Shown: positions 1-10,679, numbered from the stretch's first letter. The stretch is DNA of 64,000 nucleotides from Methylococcaceae bacterium (GCA_016715325.1 JADKAL010000007.1:62001-126000); one strand, 5' to 3'. Made by a program: numbers and translations. The notes: generated by a model from the sequence alone, not told the origin.

Positions 1-1
1 G

Positions 2-831
2 GGCGGTTTTCGTTATGACAATGCGGAAAGTACTGGAACAAGCGACGATGCATTTGGAACCCCGGATGAACCCAATAATACTTTCGATAAAGTTTCACCG
101 CGTGGCGGCATTTTGTGGCAGCCTCTCCCTGAATTATCCTTGTACGGCAGTTATACCGAAAACTTCGGCGTATCGAATATTCTAGGGTTGGATGGTAGGC
201 CGTTACCTCCGCAAACAGGCGAACAATGGGAAGCCGGTATTAAAACTGAGTTGTTGAACGGACGATTTAATGCATCTTTAGCCTATTTCGATTTGACAAA
301 GAAAAATCTGCCGATACCCGTTGACCGGCTTTTTAATAAGGCGGTCGGCGAAGCCGAAAGCCGAGGACTCGAATTCGATTTTAGATTTTAGCGGCGAGCT
401 GCTGCCGGGTTGGAATATCATCGGCAACTATGCCTACACACCGTTCGCGAAAACTCTAAAAGATGCTGCCTTCGACGATACAACGCCTAATGGCACAAAT
501 CCTGGTAATACCGGTAAGCGCTTAAATAATGCGCCAGTCCATAACGGTAATGTATGGACGACGTATGAGATTCAAAATGGATTGGCACAAGGCTTAAAGT
601 TTGGGGCGGGCGTTCAAGCGGTGGGGCAGCGCGAATTCGGTTATGGCGAAACCGAACAAGCCCCCGGTTATAATGGCAAGCAAATTGTGGAAAGTCGGCA
701 AGACAAATATTACTACTCAACTTAATGTTGATAATATATTGGATAAAACTTATATAAGTCGTATCTATAGCTACGGCCCGACCAATTAAGGCGCACCGTT
801 GAGTTTTATGGGTGCAGTAAAGGTTGAGTAA
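2..831 (+). pseudogene. 3' remnant of a TonB-dependent receptor (left-edge partial, multiply disrupted)
   Basis: The reading frame entering at base 2 encodes beta-barrel strands of a TonB-dependent siderophore receptor (GGFRYDNAES, then SLYGSYTENFGVSN and QTGEQWEAGIKTELL), closely like the receptors at 14.9 and 25.9 kb. It is broken three times. A 7-bp tandem duplication (attttag attttag, about 381-394) shifts the frame and ends it at 391. Around 670-690 sequence is missing or shifted, and the barrel resumes in another frame at VGKTNITTQLNVDNILDKTY. A TAA at 787-789 precedes the last strand GAPLSFMGAVKVE, which ends at the ancestral stop 829-831. The protein cannot be made whole. The 5' part lies outside the window. 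Confidence 0.88.
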
Positions 832-851
832 TAGACCGAAAAATAAAGTAT

Positions 852-877
852 AGGTCGAAGCACAAAGCTTCGACCTT
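852..877 (+). terminator. hairpin after the receptor pseudogene
   Basis: The arms AGGTCGAAGC (852-861) and GCTTCGACCT (867-876) pair perfectly around a 5-base loop. The position just after the receptor remnant fits a terminator, but only a short T stretch follows. Confidence 0.5.
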
Positions 878-1002
878 ATCATCGGTCTGTCGGTTCGGAA
901 AATTGCGAGAGTCTTGGGTTAATCAAATCAAATCATATCGCCCTGAACACCTACATCAATAAGCGGCAGATAATATCGTCGGTCAAATGTTGATGAGATA
1001 AA

Positions 1003-1022
1003 TGATATGTTGTAACATATCA
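1003..1022. promoter_or_regulatory. Zur-box-like palindrome upstream of zur
   Basis: TGATATGTTGTAACATATCA is a 20-bp dyad, perfect apart from the two central bases. It resembles gammaproteobacterial Zur boxes (core ATGTTATA..TATAACAT). It ends 28 bp before the ATG at 1051, so it suggests autoregulation by Zur. Confidence 0.6.
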
Positions 1023-1050
1023 ATATTAATTGGTAAAAGTTGGTTATTTT

Positions 1051-1563
1051 ATGAATGTATTCCCTGGGTCAGCTTTCACAGAATTGATTCCGCTCACTCA
1101 TAATCATGACAATTGCCGTACTAAGGCCGTACAAACTGCAGATCGGCTTTGTGCGGAGCGTGGCGTGCAGTTGACGACAATCCGTCGGCATGTATTGGAA
1201 CTGATATGGGGTAGTCATAAGGCAGTTAAGGCTTATGACCTGCTCGATCAGATGAAACCACTGCAACCCTCTGCCAAACCGGCGACCGTCTACCGTGCCT
1301 TGGATTTCCTGCTGGAACAAGGGCTAATTCATCGGGTAGAAAGCCTGAATGCCTTTATTGGCTGCATGTGTTCCGAACAACAGCACGAACAATTGTTGTT
1401 GATTTGCCTTCAATGCCACGAAGTTGAAGAACGGCCAGGTAAGCTGGTAATGCAGGCGGTCAGCCAGGAACTTAGTCACGCAGGCTTCACACCGCATCAT
1501 AAAGCGATTGAGGTGCAAGGCATTTGCAAGCATTGCAAGCAACCCGAGCCGAACGCGATGTAA
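1051..1563 (+). CDS. zur: Zur, zinc-responsive Fur-family repressor
   Basis: About 170 residues, the usual Fur-family length. The N-terminal winged-helix domain contains LTTIRRHVLELIW, then AYDLLDQM and KPATVYRALDFLLEQGLIHRVES, which matches Zur more closely than Fur. Metal ligands are visible in the C-terminal domain: CMC, a second pair in LICLQCHE and a third in CKHCKQ. Known role: with zinc bound, Zur represses zinc-uptake genes. A TTG at 1030 is in frame, but the ATG at 1051 gives the normal family N-terminus. The gene precedes a ZnuD-type receptor, and Zur-like palindromes lie before both genes, which fits a local Zur regulon. Confidence 0.88.
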   Translation: MNVFPGSAFTELIPLTHNHDNCRTKAVQTADRLCAERGVQLTTIRRHVLELIWGSHKAVKAYDLLDQMKPLQPSAKPATVYRALDFLLEQGLIHRVESLNAFIGCMCSEQQHEQLLLICLQCHEVEERPGKLVMQAVSQELSHAGFTPHHKAIEVQGICKHCKQPEPNAM

Positions 1564-1595
1564 TAAATAGAAAAGACAGATATTTAATTTCAGCG

Positions 1596-1620
1596 GAAAT
1601 GTAACGATATAACATAGATT
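1596..1620. promoter_or_regulatory. possible Zur box upstream of the ZnuD-like receptor
   Basis: The stretch contains AAATGTAACGATATAACATA, which carries one good half-site (TATAACAT) and one weaker one (ATGTAAC). It lies 23 bp before the receptor start. The similarity to the palindrome at 1003-1022 is partial. Confidence 0.45.
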
Positions 1621-1642
1621 ACAAAATCAAAGGACAATTGCA

Positions 1643-3715
1643 ATGCATAAAAAAATATTATATCTCGCTGTTCCCATCAGTATGGTTGTATTACCTGCTC
1701 ACGCAGAGCAAGACTCCAGTGTAGATCTCGAACCCGTTTACGTCTACAGTTCGGGTATTAAGCACTCCACTGCCAAAACCGCCCGTCCGGTCAATGTGTT
1801 GAGAGGCGACGATCTCCGCACCAAAGTCGGCCAAACCTTAGGCGAGACCTTGCAAAATGAGCTGGGTGTCACCAACCAATCGTTCGGTGCGGGCGTGGGA
1901 ACTCCAGTGATTCGCGGGCAAGCGGGTCCGCGCGTTCGGGTCATGCAGAACAGCCTGGGCAACAATGACGTTTCTGCCTTAAGTCCTGACCATGCTACTG
2001 GGGTTGATCCGGTCATTGCCGAGCGGGTGGAAGTGTTGCGCGGGCCGTCTACGTTGTTGTACGGCAACGGAGCAATCGGTGGCATCGTCAACGTCATCGA
2101 CAACCGTATTCCTGAAGTGGTTCCGGATAAACTCATCGGCGGCGCGGGCGAGCAGCGTTATGATTCCGTTACGAACGAATCCGTTAGTTCGCTTAAGCTC
2201 GAAGCTGGAAAGGACAATTTCGCCTTTCATGCCGACGGCTTTTACCGCGACCAGAATAACACTCACATTGGCGGTCTGGCCATTGACGAAGCTGCTGTTC
2301 GCCAACACGACCCCAGCTTCAATGCCATTCCGCCGGGCGGCTTGATTAATACTGACGGCTTCATCGGCAACTCGCAAGCACGTTCGCGCGGCGGTTCGGT
2401 CGGAGGCTCGTTTATTGGTGACATGGGCATGGTGGGCGCTGCGGGCAACAAGCTGGAGAAAGTCTACGGCATCGCGCCCGATGGCCATGGCGAAGCCCCG
2501 GTTACTATCGACTTAAAGCAATCCAAGTACGATATCAAAGGCCAACTGAATAAGCCCTTCGCCTTTGCCGAACAAATCCGCATGAAATTCGGCTATACAG
2601 ACTATAAACACAACGAATTGGATGGAGGCGCTATTGGCACGACCTTCACCAACGAATCCTTTGAAAGCCGGTTTGAGCTGGAACATAAGCCCATCGCCAA
2701 CCTTAACGGCGTATTCGGCTTCCAGTCGGTCAACACCGTCTTTGAAGCGACCGGTGAGGAAGGCCAAATTGTGCCCAAATCAGACATCGAATCTTACGCC
2801 CTGTTCGCGGTGGAGTCGTTCAAGCACCATAGTCTCACTTTCGATTTCGGCGCACGGGCCGAATTAAACCAGATTTCGCCCACCGGCGGAAATGAAAAGT
2901 CTTATGTACCAATCAGCGGTTCGGCCTCGGCCTTATGGGATATCACCGACCAGCACCAAGTCAGCCTGGCCTTCACCCATTCCGAACGCGCCCCGCAAAT
3001 CCAGGAACTGTTCTCAGACGGCTTCCACCACGCCACCCGAAGCTACGAGCGGGGTAATGCCGGACTGAAAAAAGAACTGTCGGAAAACCTCGACCTGGGC
3101 TACCGCTTTAACAGCAGTTGGGTGACTGCCGAATTCAACCTGTTCCATAACTGGGTCAGCAACTACATTTACCAGCAACGTTCCGCCGGTGAATTGTTTG
3201 ACGAGGTAAGTGGTAGTTTCGTGGCACCGGGCACGGATTGCGACGAATGCTTCCCGGTGCTGGACAGCAAACAACTTGACGCCACTTTTAAGGGCTTTGA
3301 AGCACAGACGACCTTCCCGCTCATGCAGAACAATTACGGCGCGCTGGATTTGACCTTATTCGGCGACTACACCCGGGGCGAGTTCAACAACAGAGTGGAC
3401 GTACCAAGGATGCCGCCGCTGCGCTATGGCATCCAGTTGGCTTATGAAAAAAATGACTGGTCTGCCAACGCCAGGTTAACCCGTGCCGAAGCCCAAACCA
3501 ACCCCGGCGACAACGAAACGGCAACCGACAGCTATCTGCTGCTAAACGTCGGGGGGCAATACAAATTAACCGATTTCTACGGTACGGATGTCTTGTTGTT
3601 TGCCAAAGGCAAAAACCTGCTGAACGAGAACATCCGAAATTCCACGTCCTACTTAAGGAACTTCGCCCCGGAACCGGGCAGAAGTGCGGAAATTGGCATA
3701 AGGTTGAGTTACTGA
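1643..3715 (+). CDS. znuD: ZnuD-type TonB-dependent zinc receptor
   Basis: A 690-residue outer-membrane receptor with a signal peptide (cleavage after AHA, about residue 21). The plug domain shows PVNVLRGDDLRTKVGQTLGETLQNELGV, GTPVIRGQAGPRVRVMQN and VEVLRGPSTLLYGNGAIGGIVNVID, and the barrel ends in ...SAEIGIRLSY with a C-terminal aromatic residue. The plug resembles ZnuD, the TonB-dependent importer for free zinc, rather than the siderophore receptors elsewhere in the window. It has no STN signalling domain. A CDECFP motif near residue 533 and histidines in the barrel loops could capture metal. Zur directly upstream supports zinc as substrate; zinc specificity itself is inference. Confidence 0.8.
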   Translation: MHKKILYLAVPISMVVLPAHAEQDSSVDLEPVYVYSSGIKHSTAKTARPVNVLRGDDLRTKVGQTLGETLQNELGVTNQSFGAGVGTPVIRGQAGPRVRVMQNSLGNNDVSALSPDHATGVDPVIAERVEVLRGPSTLLYGNGAIGGIVNVIDNRIPEVVPDKLIGGAGEQRYDSVTNESVSSLKLEAGKDNFAFHADGFYRDQNNTHIGGLAIDEAAVRQHDPSFNAIPPGGLINTDGFIGNSQARSRGGSVGGSFIGDMGMVGAAGNKLEKVYGIAPDGHGEAPVTIDLKQSKYDIKGQLNKPFAFAEQIRMKFGYTDYKHNELDGGAIGTTFTNESFESRFELEHKPIANLNGVFGFQSVNTVFEATGEEGQIVPKSDIESYALFAVESFKHHSLTFDFGARAELNQISPTGGNEKSYVPISGSASALWDITDQHQVSLAFTHSERAPQIQELFSDGFHHATRSYERGNAGLKKELSENLDLGYRFNSSWVTAEFNLFHNWVSNYIYQQRSAGELFDEVSGSFVAPGTDCDECFPVLDSKQLDATFKGFEAQTTFPLMQNNYGALDLTLFGDYTRGEFNNRVDVPRMPPLRYGIQLAYEKNDWSANARLTRAEAQTNPGDNETATDSYLLLNVGGQYKLTDFYGTDVLLFAKGKNLLNENIRNSTSYLRNFAPEPGRSAEIGIRLSY

Positions 3716-6043
3716 TGTAGCTCTAAACACTTTTCGTTTAATCATCTACCTTCTTCATTAGGCTTAATGAATCTCGAAACAAAGAGTTAGCTGACTTAGC
3801 TTCGATTAGCGATAAGGTAAAATGGGAAGTAGAATCAACCAACACATACTATGGCTCTTTCTACTCCCAAGATACATATGAAAATTAAATGAAATTCGTT
3901 CCTGGAAAAACCGCTCCCGACATTCCCCGTGAATTAATGGAAGCACAAGAAAATGACAATCTTATCTTCTTTTGTGGTGCGGGCATTTCTTATCCGGCAG
4001 GTTTACCCTTATTTAAGGGATTGATTGATGATGTATATAAAGAGCTTGTGGTTCTCCCAACAAAACAAGTACAAAATGCACTCAATCAAAGTCGTTATGA
4101 CACTGCGCTTGAATTACTGGAACGGCTTTTCCATTCTGAAAGCCGAGTGGATAAACATCTTGTCCGCAAAGCAGTTGCCACTCGGCTAACTTTAAAACAC
4201 GACGCAAACCTTGACACCCATAAAGCCATTTTGCAATTGGCAAAAACTAAACAACAAAAATATCGCTTAGTCACTACCAATTTTGATCGTGGGTTTGTCT
4301 TAGCTGAACCTGCAACATTAGCGATGAGCGATGCCGCGCCCAAGCTCCCCGTGCCGAAACCTCACAAATGGCAAAGCATCGTTTATCTGCATGGGATTAT
4401 TGACGAGGAATCTGATCCCAATAGTGAGCACCTAATTTTTACCAGTGGCGATTTTGGAGCCGCATATTTAACGGAACGCTGGGCAAGCCGATTTGTAAGC
4501 GAATTATTCCGACATTTCACTGTTTTATTTGTCGGTTACAGTATTGACGACCCAGTAATGCGATACATGACTGATGCTATCGCTGCCGATAAAAGACGCG
4601 GCTATACCCACATGAAACAACCTTATGTTTTAGCTGGAGTTAATACAAATCAACAGTCGTTTGAAGATGCCTGTCTCGATTGGGAAGCAAAAGGTGTTAT
4701 CCCAGTACTCTATGACGATGAAAATGATCATCTTTATTTGCACGAAACTTTAAAGGAATGGGCAGCCTATTGTCGCGATGGATTGGATAGCATAGAGCGA
4801 ATTATAAATAGCCATGCCAGCACACCGCCATTACCGCCTTATGAACATGATGAGTCGGTTCAATTGGTAGTTGATGTACTTAAGAAAAACGATAAAGAAA
4901 GCTTTGCCGCTAAAAAATTCTGCGATGTTGCGCCAATTGAATGGTTGCCGGTACTTGAAAAAGAAGGTTTGTTGGCAATGTCGGTACCAAGGGAAAGCAG
5001 CATTCTAACGCATAACACTGACTATGATTTAGTTAAACCACATCCAACAACTTATTACCTTTGGTCTTGGTTGGTTGCAAATCACCTTGAATCCAAAGAA
5101 TTTATAGAGTGGATAATAAGCAAAAACGCCAGTTTACATCCTTCGTTTATTCAACGCATCAAATGGAAACTAGAAGAAACATCACCCAAGGAACCTTACC
5201 TAACTTTTTGGCGGATAATCGCTTTAAAACATAACCAATGTGTTTTTACTGATCTTTATCAAGAATTTCCTGATTTGAAGGCAAGCAGGGACGATTTGAC
5301 CTTATCTGCTTTATTGAAACAGCTTGAACCCAAAATAAGATTTTCCAGATCGTTTTCTTGGGATGATGACCAAGCACCAAATATACCCTATCAAGGTGAT
5401 GTTGATATTGGAATAGATAATTGGCATTTTGAACAACTATCTAAATATTATTATGAAATGACATCAATGTTGTTGCCAATTACCAGTTTGTTAAAACAGG
5501 CAATGGACTTCTGGCAATTGCTAGGGCAAGCAAATGATAAATACGACTCAAGTAGTTTGCATTTAGCTTCTATATCACCGCACCACCAAAACAATCGTTT
5601 TCACAACTGGACATTTCTCATTGAGCTATGCCGTGATCTTTGGAATGCCGCTTATCAAACTAATAAACCTCTGGCTGTAGCTGTTCTCGAATTATGGAAA
5701 ATGATTCCTTTTCCAGTTTTTAAACGCCTGATATTTCATGCTTATGCCACTTCAGATTGTGCAACACCATCCTAGAAATTGAGTTACTTGTTAACCGATA
5801 AAAACTGGTGGCTTTGGTCGGCTTCTACAACCAGAGAAAAATTTAGGTTGTTGGCAGCACTGTGTCCACAACTAAAAAGTGATGAATTAGGTACTTTGGA
5901 ACAAGCTATTCTTGCCGGTTTGCCACGAGAAATGTATCGGGAAGATTTAACAGAAGAAAAATGGCAAGGCTTTAATGACCGAAAAATTTGGTTGCACTTG
6001 GCAAAGTTGGAGTCCTTCTCAATCACCTTATCGGAACAAGCTA

Positions 6044-7168
6044 GTGTAACGTCCTCAACAAACATTAAGATATGATACAATTGGTGTCCATGAGAACGCC
6101 AATGAAAATTACACTGATTGAAGAGGATCGAACAGAACTGGAACGCTGGGTGAAGAGCCGGTCTGTTGGGGCTAAACAAAGACTACGGGCTAGAATGGTA
6201 CTGATGACCGCCGAGGGCTTGTCAACAACGGTCATTATGGCAACGTTGGGGGTCAGCAACCCGACCTTGAACAAGTGGCGGAATCGCTATCTCGAAAGTG
6301 GTGTTGAAGGGCTCAAGAAAGGCAAGACCCGCCCGTCGCGGATACCGCCGCTGCCGACTGACAAAGTCCAAGAAGTCCTGGCCTTTGACATTGACCGGTA
6401 AAACCGGCTGCCGCGACGCAGTGGAGTTGCCGGACGATGGCGGAGCAGGTCGGCATTTCCCGGATGGCGGTGCACGGCATCTGGCGGGAGCACAAACTGA
6501 AGCCCCATCAAGTGAAGGGCTTTAAGGTTTCGAACGACCCGCTGTTCGCCGAAAAGTTGCGCGATGTCGTGGGCCTTTACCTGACCCACCGGAGAAGGGC
6601 CATCGTGTTTTCCGTCGACGAGAAAAGCCAAATCCAGGCGCTAGATCGTAGCCAACCCGGCCTGCCGATGAAGCCGGGAAAATGCGGGACGATGACGCAC
6701 GATTATAAGCGACATGGCACCACAACTTTGTTTGCGGCACTCGACGTGCAGACCGGAACGGTGATTGGGCAATGCCAGCCCAGGCACCGCCACGACGAGT
6801 TCCTCAAGTTCCTGAAGACAATTGACCGGCGAACCGACAAAACCTTGGCATTGCATTTGATCGTCGACAACTATGCGACGCACAAACATGCCGAAGTAAA
6901 GGACTGGCTGGCCCAGCATCCCCGGTTCCACTTACACTTCACGCCAACCTCGGCCTCATGGCTCAACTTAGTCGAGCGTTTCTTCCGGGACATTACCGAG
7001 GAACGTATCCGGCGTGGTGTTTTCCACAGTGTTGACGACCTCAAAACAGCGATACAGGAGTATCTCGACCACCGCAATAGCAACCCAAAACCTTACCATT
7101 GGACAGCCAAACCAGAGACGATCTTGGCTAAAGTAGACAAAGCTAAAGATATGTTGAGGACGTTACAC
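6044..7168 (+). mobile_element. IS630-family insertion sequence, copy 1
   Basis: The 1125-bp element has perfect 16-bp terminal inverted repeats (GTGTAACGTCCTCAAC at the left end, its complement at the right) and is flanked by a TA duplication (6042-6043 and 7169-7170), as expected for IS630/Tc1-mariner elements. It is inserted in the SIR2-like gene at a GCTAG site. It matches the copy at 28331-29454 except for five single-base homopolymer differences. Confidence 0.93.
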
Positions 7169-7171
7169 TAG
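6072..7171 (+). pseudogene. IS630-type transposase, copy 1, frameshifted mid-gene
   Basis: The N-terminal helix-turn-helix half is open to 6401. Two extra bases relative to copy 2 (CTTTG for CTTG and TAAAACC for TAAACC, about 6383-6405) shift the frame, and the protein resumes from 6437. A one-base loss and gain near 6580-6600 briefly changes DPPEK to THRRR. The DDE catalytic residues are present in [17 protein letters not shown] and NLVERFF, and the C-terminus is intact ([12 protein letters not shown]). A full-length transposase of about 345 residues can be rebuilt only by combining both copies. Confidence 0.85.
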
Positions 7172-8683
7172 AGCCATTTATAACCAGTTGACGGAAAAGT
7201 ATCCGCAGTGGGAATTAGAAGAGGAAGAACGCGACGAGTTTAATACTTGGTTTTGGACTGGAAGAAAAAACAGATGCGACATAACTGCCAATGAGTTAAT
7301 CGCATTTCCTATTCAGCAACGAATTGAAAAGCTTACCGAACCTTCTGATGATTATCCAAATGACCGATTAAGCCTATTTGCTAGTATTTGCCAAGAAAAG
7401 CCTGAGTTTGCTTTAGAAACGATGAAAGTACTCGTTGAGCAATCAAATTGGGATGCATCCGTTTGGCATTCAGCAATCATGGCATTATCGGACGCAAATG
7501 CTCCACAATATTGGCTTGAAACAGCGAAACTCATCGTTCAATTACCCAATGGTTTTTTTGCGACAGAGGCGTGGGTCATATCAAGGTGGCTAAATAAAAC
7601 TATCGGTGCAATCGCTGCAAATAGTGTTGAAGAAGCCTATTTCTGGCAAATCTTCGATTTATTGGTCACTCACGCACAACCGGTAGAAGCTAAAGAAGAT
7701 GTTATATTCGGGGCTATCAACAACCCAATCGGTATTTTGACCGAAGCATTCATTAGCCGTTTTTCCGTTAGGGAATATAAGGCAAAAGAAAAAATATCCG
7801 AGGATAATTTGTTATCCAGATTAAACAAGTTGGTTAGTGCAGAGGAAAGCCCATTTATTCTGGCACGAGTAATCTTAGTGTCCCGCTTGCATTATTTTTA
7901 TGCGATTGATCCTGGTTGGACTCGAAATAACCTTATTCCACTTTTAGATTGGGATTTATCTGGCGAGGCGGACGCTTTATGGCAAGGTTGGCTTTGGAAT
8001 CCACGAGTTTCTGTTGATCTTGGTTTGGATATAAAAGAACATTTGCTTAAAACCTTGTTGCTACACTCGAGCGAATTAGGTAAGAAAACGGAAATGCTTT
8101 ACCAGCTTTTTGCATCTTTGTGTTTTGAGTACAAAACGCTCTATAGTATTGAAGAACAGCAAAAAATATTGAACGCCATTGGACAACAGGGTTTAAAAAT
8201 AATTGCTAGGTCTATTAAACTCAGTTTTGGCGAAAATACTCAACAAAACGACCAATATTGGAAAAACCGTATCAAGCCGTTCTTTATTAATGCTTGGCCT
8301 AAAGAATCTCAGCTTTTGAGTCCAGAAATTTCCCGTTTTTTTGCTGATATGAGCCTTGATTTAGATGAAGAATTTGAAGATGCAGTCAGGTGTATAAAAA
8401 GCATACTTACTCATTGTGAAATTGGCTCGCTTTTAAGGAAGCTGAAAAAATCACAGCATATTGAAAAACATCCTCGGACTGCTTTTGATTTGCTTGCGAC
8501 TGTTTTTGATCCTGATAATGAACGATTTATACATATTAATGATTTCAAAGAAATTATTGACTCACTCGTAAGTAATGATCCAGAAATAAAAAATGATCTT
8601 CGTTATCAAGCTATCGAACAGTATTTGAAACGAAATTCTAGTTATTGATATTAGCCAAATCCTTTTCAATTCTTATTAAACCG

Positions 8684-9679
8684 ATGCCGAAACCCATCCA
8701 ACGCATTCCCGTCCTGGTCCTGACCGGCTTTCTGGGCAGCGGCAAGACGACGCTGCTCAACCGCTTGCTGACCGGTTTGCCGCGTTCGGCGGTCATTATT
8801 AATGAGTTCGGCGCTACCCCGATTGACCAGCAACTGCTCAGGGAACATAACATCCCCTTATCAACCTTGTCCGGCGGCTGCTTGTGCTGCGAGGTGCGCG
8901 ATGCCTTGGCGCCGGTGCTGAAAAACCTGCGCATGGCCTGGGAAGATGCCAGTGATAAGCCCTTCGACCGCATCATCATCGAAACCAGCGGGGTCGCCAA
9001 CCCGGAACCCGTACTGGATGTGCTTTTGGGCCAAAACTGGCTGTCTACGCGCTACAGCCTGCAAGGGGTTTTCGCTACTATTTCGGCCGTTCAGGGCTCG
9101 GCGAATTTAGCCCGATTTCCCGATGTCCACGCTCAAATCGCCTGGGCGGATACGGTGGTCATCACCCACACCGACCTGGCTGATGTCGAACAGATTCAAT
9201 TGCTTGAGAAGCAGATCAAGCGCCTGTCGCCTACTGCCCACCAAGTTTTTGCGGTAAAGGGGCAGATAGCACTTGACCGGCTAATGCCGCCTTTACCCAA
9301 ATTCCGCCCCATACGGAAAGAAGCGATGGCGGACTTGCCCGACCACGGCTTCAACAGCGTGACCTTACAAATCGAGCAGTCCTTGTCATGGCTGAAGCTG
9401 GAGCCGATTTTAAACACATTGATTGCCACCTATGGCGAAGACCTGGTCCGGCTAAAAGGCCTGGTGTTTGACCCGGAATTCGACCACCCCTTGCTGGTAC
9501 AAGGTTCAACCGGTATTTTGCATCCGCCCGCCCATCTTCCGGCACGGGCAAGCGACGATTTCATCAGCCGCCTGGTGTTTATTATGGCAGGCCCGGTCAA
9601 TGACCTGGCGAATGATGTGATGCAGCAACTAGAACTTTCTTCAAATCAAAATATCCCTTTGGAGCTTAACCATGTCTGA
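8684..9679 (+). CDS. COG0523 (CobW/G3E) GTPase, putative zinc metallochaperone
   Basis: A 331-residue G3E GTPase with Walker A GFLGSGKTT near residue 15, the metal-binding CxCC motif in SGGCLCCEVRD, an IIIETSGVANP switch region and a THTD base-recognition motif. The C-terminal CobW_C domain is present. Family role: GTP-dependent insertion or delivery of metal ions (zinc, cobalt or nickel). I chose ATG 8684, which gives the family N-terminus RIPVLVLTGFLGSG; a TTG at 8645 overlaps the end of the broken SIR2-like gene. Its last 8 bases overlap the next gene, a second GTPase. With zur and znuD nearby, a zinc-limitation role is the simplest reading. Confidence 0.85.
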   Translation: MPKPIQRIPVLVLTGFLGSGKTTLLNRLLTGLPRSAVIINEFGATPIDQQLLREHNIPLSTLSGGCLCCEVRDALAPVLKNLRMAWEDASDKPFDRIIIETSGVANPEPVLDVLLGQNWLSTRYSLQGVFATISAVQGSANLARFPDVHAQIAWADTVVITHTDLADVEQIQLLEKQIKRLSPTAHQVFAVKGQIALDRLMPPLPKFRPIRKEAMADLPDHGFNSVTLQIEQSLSWLKLEPILNTLIATYGEDLVRLKGLVFDPEFDHPLLVQGSTGILHPPAHLPARASDDFISRLVFIMAGPVNDLANDVMQQLELSSNQNIPLELNHV

Positions 9680-10679
9680 TCCCACCCGAATAATACCCGT
9701 CCCCGTCACCATCCTGACCGGATTTCTGGGCGCGGGTAAAACTACCTTGTTGAACCGCATCCTGACCGAAGAACACGGCCAGCATATCGCCGTCATCGAG
9801 AACGAATTCGGTGAGGAAGGCATCGACAACGACCTGCTGTTCCAGGGTGAGGAACAAATCGTCGAAATGAACAACGGCTGCATCTGTTGTACCGTACGCG
9901 GCGACTTGGTGCGCATACTGGGCGAATTATCCGAAAAGCGCGAGCAGGGCAAGATCGATTTCGAGCGCGTCATCATCGAGACGACTGGCTTGGCCGACCC
10001 TGCACCCGTTGCCCAAACTTTCTTTATTGAAGAAACTATCCACGATTATTATTTGCTGGATGGCATCATTACCGTTGTCGATGCCAAACACGGTTTGCAG
10101 CAACTGGAGGAACACCATGAAGCGCAAGAACAAATTGGCTTCGCCGACCGCTTGCTGGTTTCGAAAACCGACTTGGTGAATTCAGATTCTGTTACAAAAC
10201 TACAAGAACGGCTCAGATTGATCAATGCCCGTGCCCCGATTTCCCAAGCCCATTTCGGTGTTGCCGACATTGGCGAAATCCTCGACATCCGAGGCTTTAA
10301 CCTTAACACTATCCTGGAAATTGAACCGGACTTTCTGGATGATGTTAGCCATGAACATGACGACAATATCAGTTCTTTCGTCTATCGGACGGACAAACCC
10401 CTGGATGCCGCTCGCATCATGAAATTCATGCAAGTTATGATCCGCGATTATGGCAACGATTTACTGCGTTACAAGGGGATTTTAAATATTCAAGGCTGCG
10501 ACAAAAAAGTCATCTACCAAGGCGTACACATGCTGCTCACCGAAACCTTCGGCAAAGCCTGGAAAAACGGTGAAATCAAGGAGTCGGCGATGGTGTTTAT
10601 AGGCCGCAATCTGCCCAAGGAGGAAATGTTGGAAGCCTTGGACAGTTGCAAAGTATTATTGAGACTTCAAGAATCTTAA
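9672..10679 (+). CDS. COG0523 (CobW/YjiA-type) GTPase, second paralogue
   Basis: A 335-residue G3E GTPase: Walker A GFLGAGKTT, ENEFGEEG, the CxCC motif in NNGCICCTVRGDL, IIETTGLADPAPV and base-recognition SKTD, followed by a CobW_C domain. It contains His/Glu-rich stretches (LEEHHEAQEQ and VSHEHDDN, about residues 142 and 223) that could hold metal. It overlaps the upstream GTPase by 8 bp, so the two are translationally coupled. The two share a fold but differ in sequence, which suggests distinct client proteins rather than a recent duplication. Confidence 0.87.
   Translation: MSDPTRIIPVPVTILTGFLGAGKTTLLNRILTEEHGQHIAVIENEFGEEGIDNDLLFQGEEQIVEMNNGCICCTVRGDLVRILGELSEKREQGKIDFERVIIETTGLADPAPVAQTFFIEETIHDYYLLDGIITVVDAKHGLQQLEEHHEAQEQIGFADRLLVSKTDLVNSDSVTKLQERLRLINARAPISQAHFGVADIGEILDIRGFNLNTILEIEPDFLDDVSHEHDDNISSFVYRTDKPLDAARIMKFMQVMIRDYGNDLLRYKGILNIQGCDKKVIYQGVHMLLTETFGKAWKNGEIKESAMVFIGRNLPKEEMLEALDSCKVLLRLQES

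Larger units (their letters stand above)
3889..8648 (+). pseudogene. SIR2-like / DUF4020-type protein, broken by an internal TAG and by an IS630-family insertion
   Basis: Residues 1-270 form a SIR2-like NAD-binding domain: LIFFCGAGISYPAGLPLF (GAGxSxxxGxP), TTNFDRGF, LHGIIDE and LFVGYSIDDPVMRY. The rest is a long alpha-rich region like the DUF4020 tail of such proteins. Two lesions are visible. A TAG at 5773-5775 interrupts an otherwise open frame that continues with LLTDKNWWLWSA. An IS element lies at 6044-7168. Removing the IS and one TA restores the frame (...SEQARAIYNQLTEKYPQWE...) to the stop at 8648, an ancestral protein of about 1210 residues. Relatives include antiphage NAD-consuming proteins; that role here is inference. 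Confidence 0.85.

Noticed and set aside
6383..6437. Programmed frameshifting to make the IS transposase
   Set aside because: The frame change lies at different places in the two copies and each involves only run-length differences. A programmed site would be conserved between copies.
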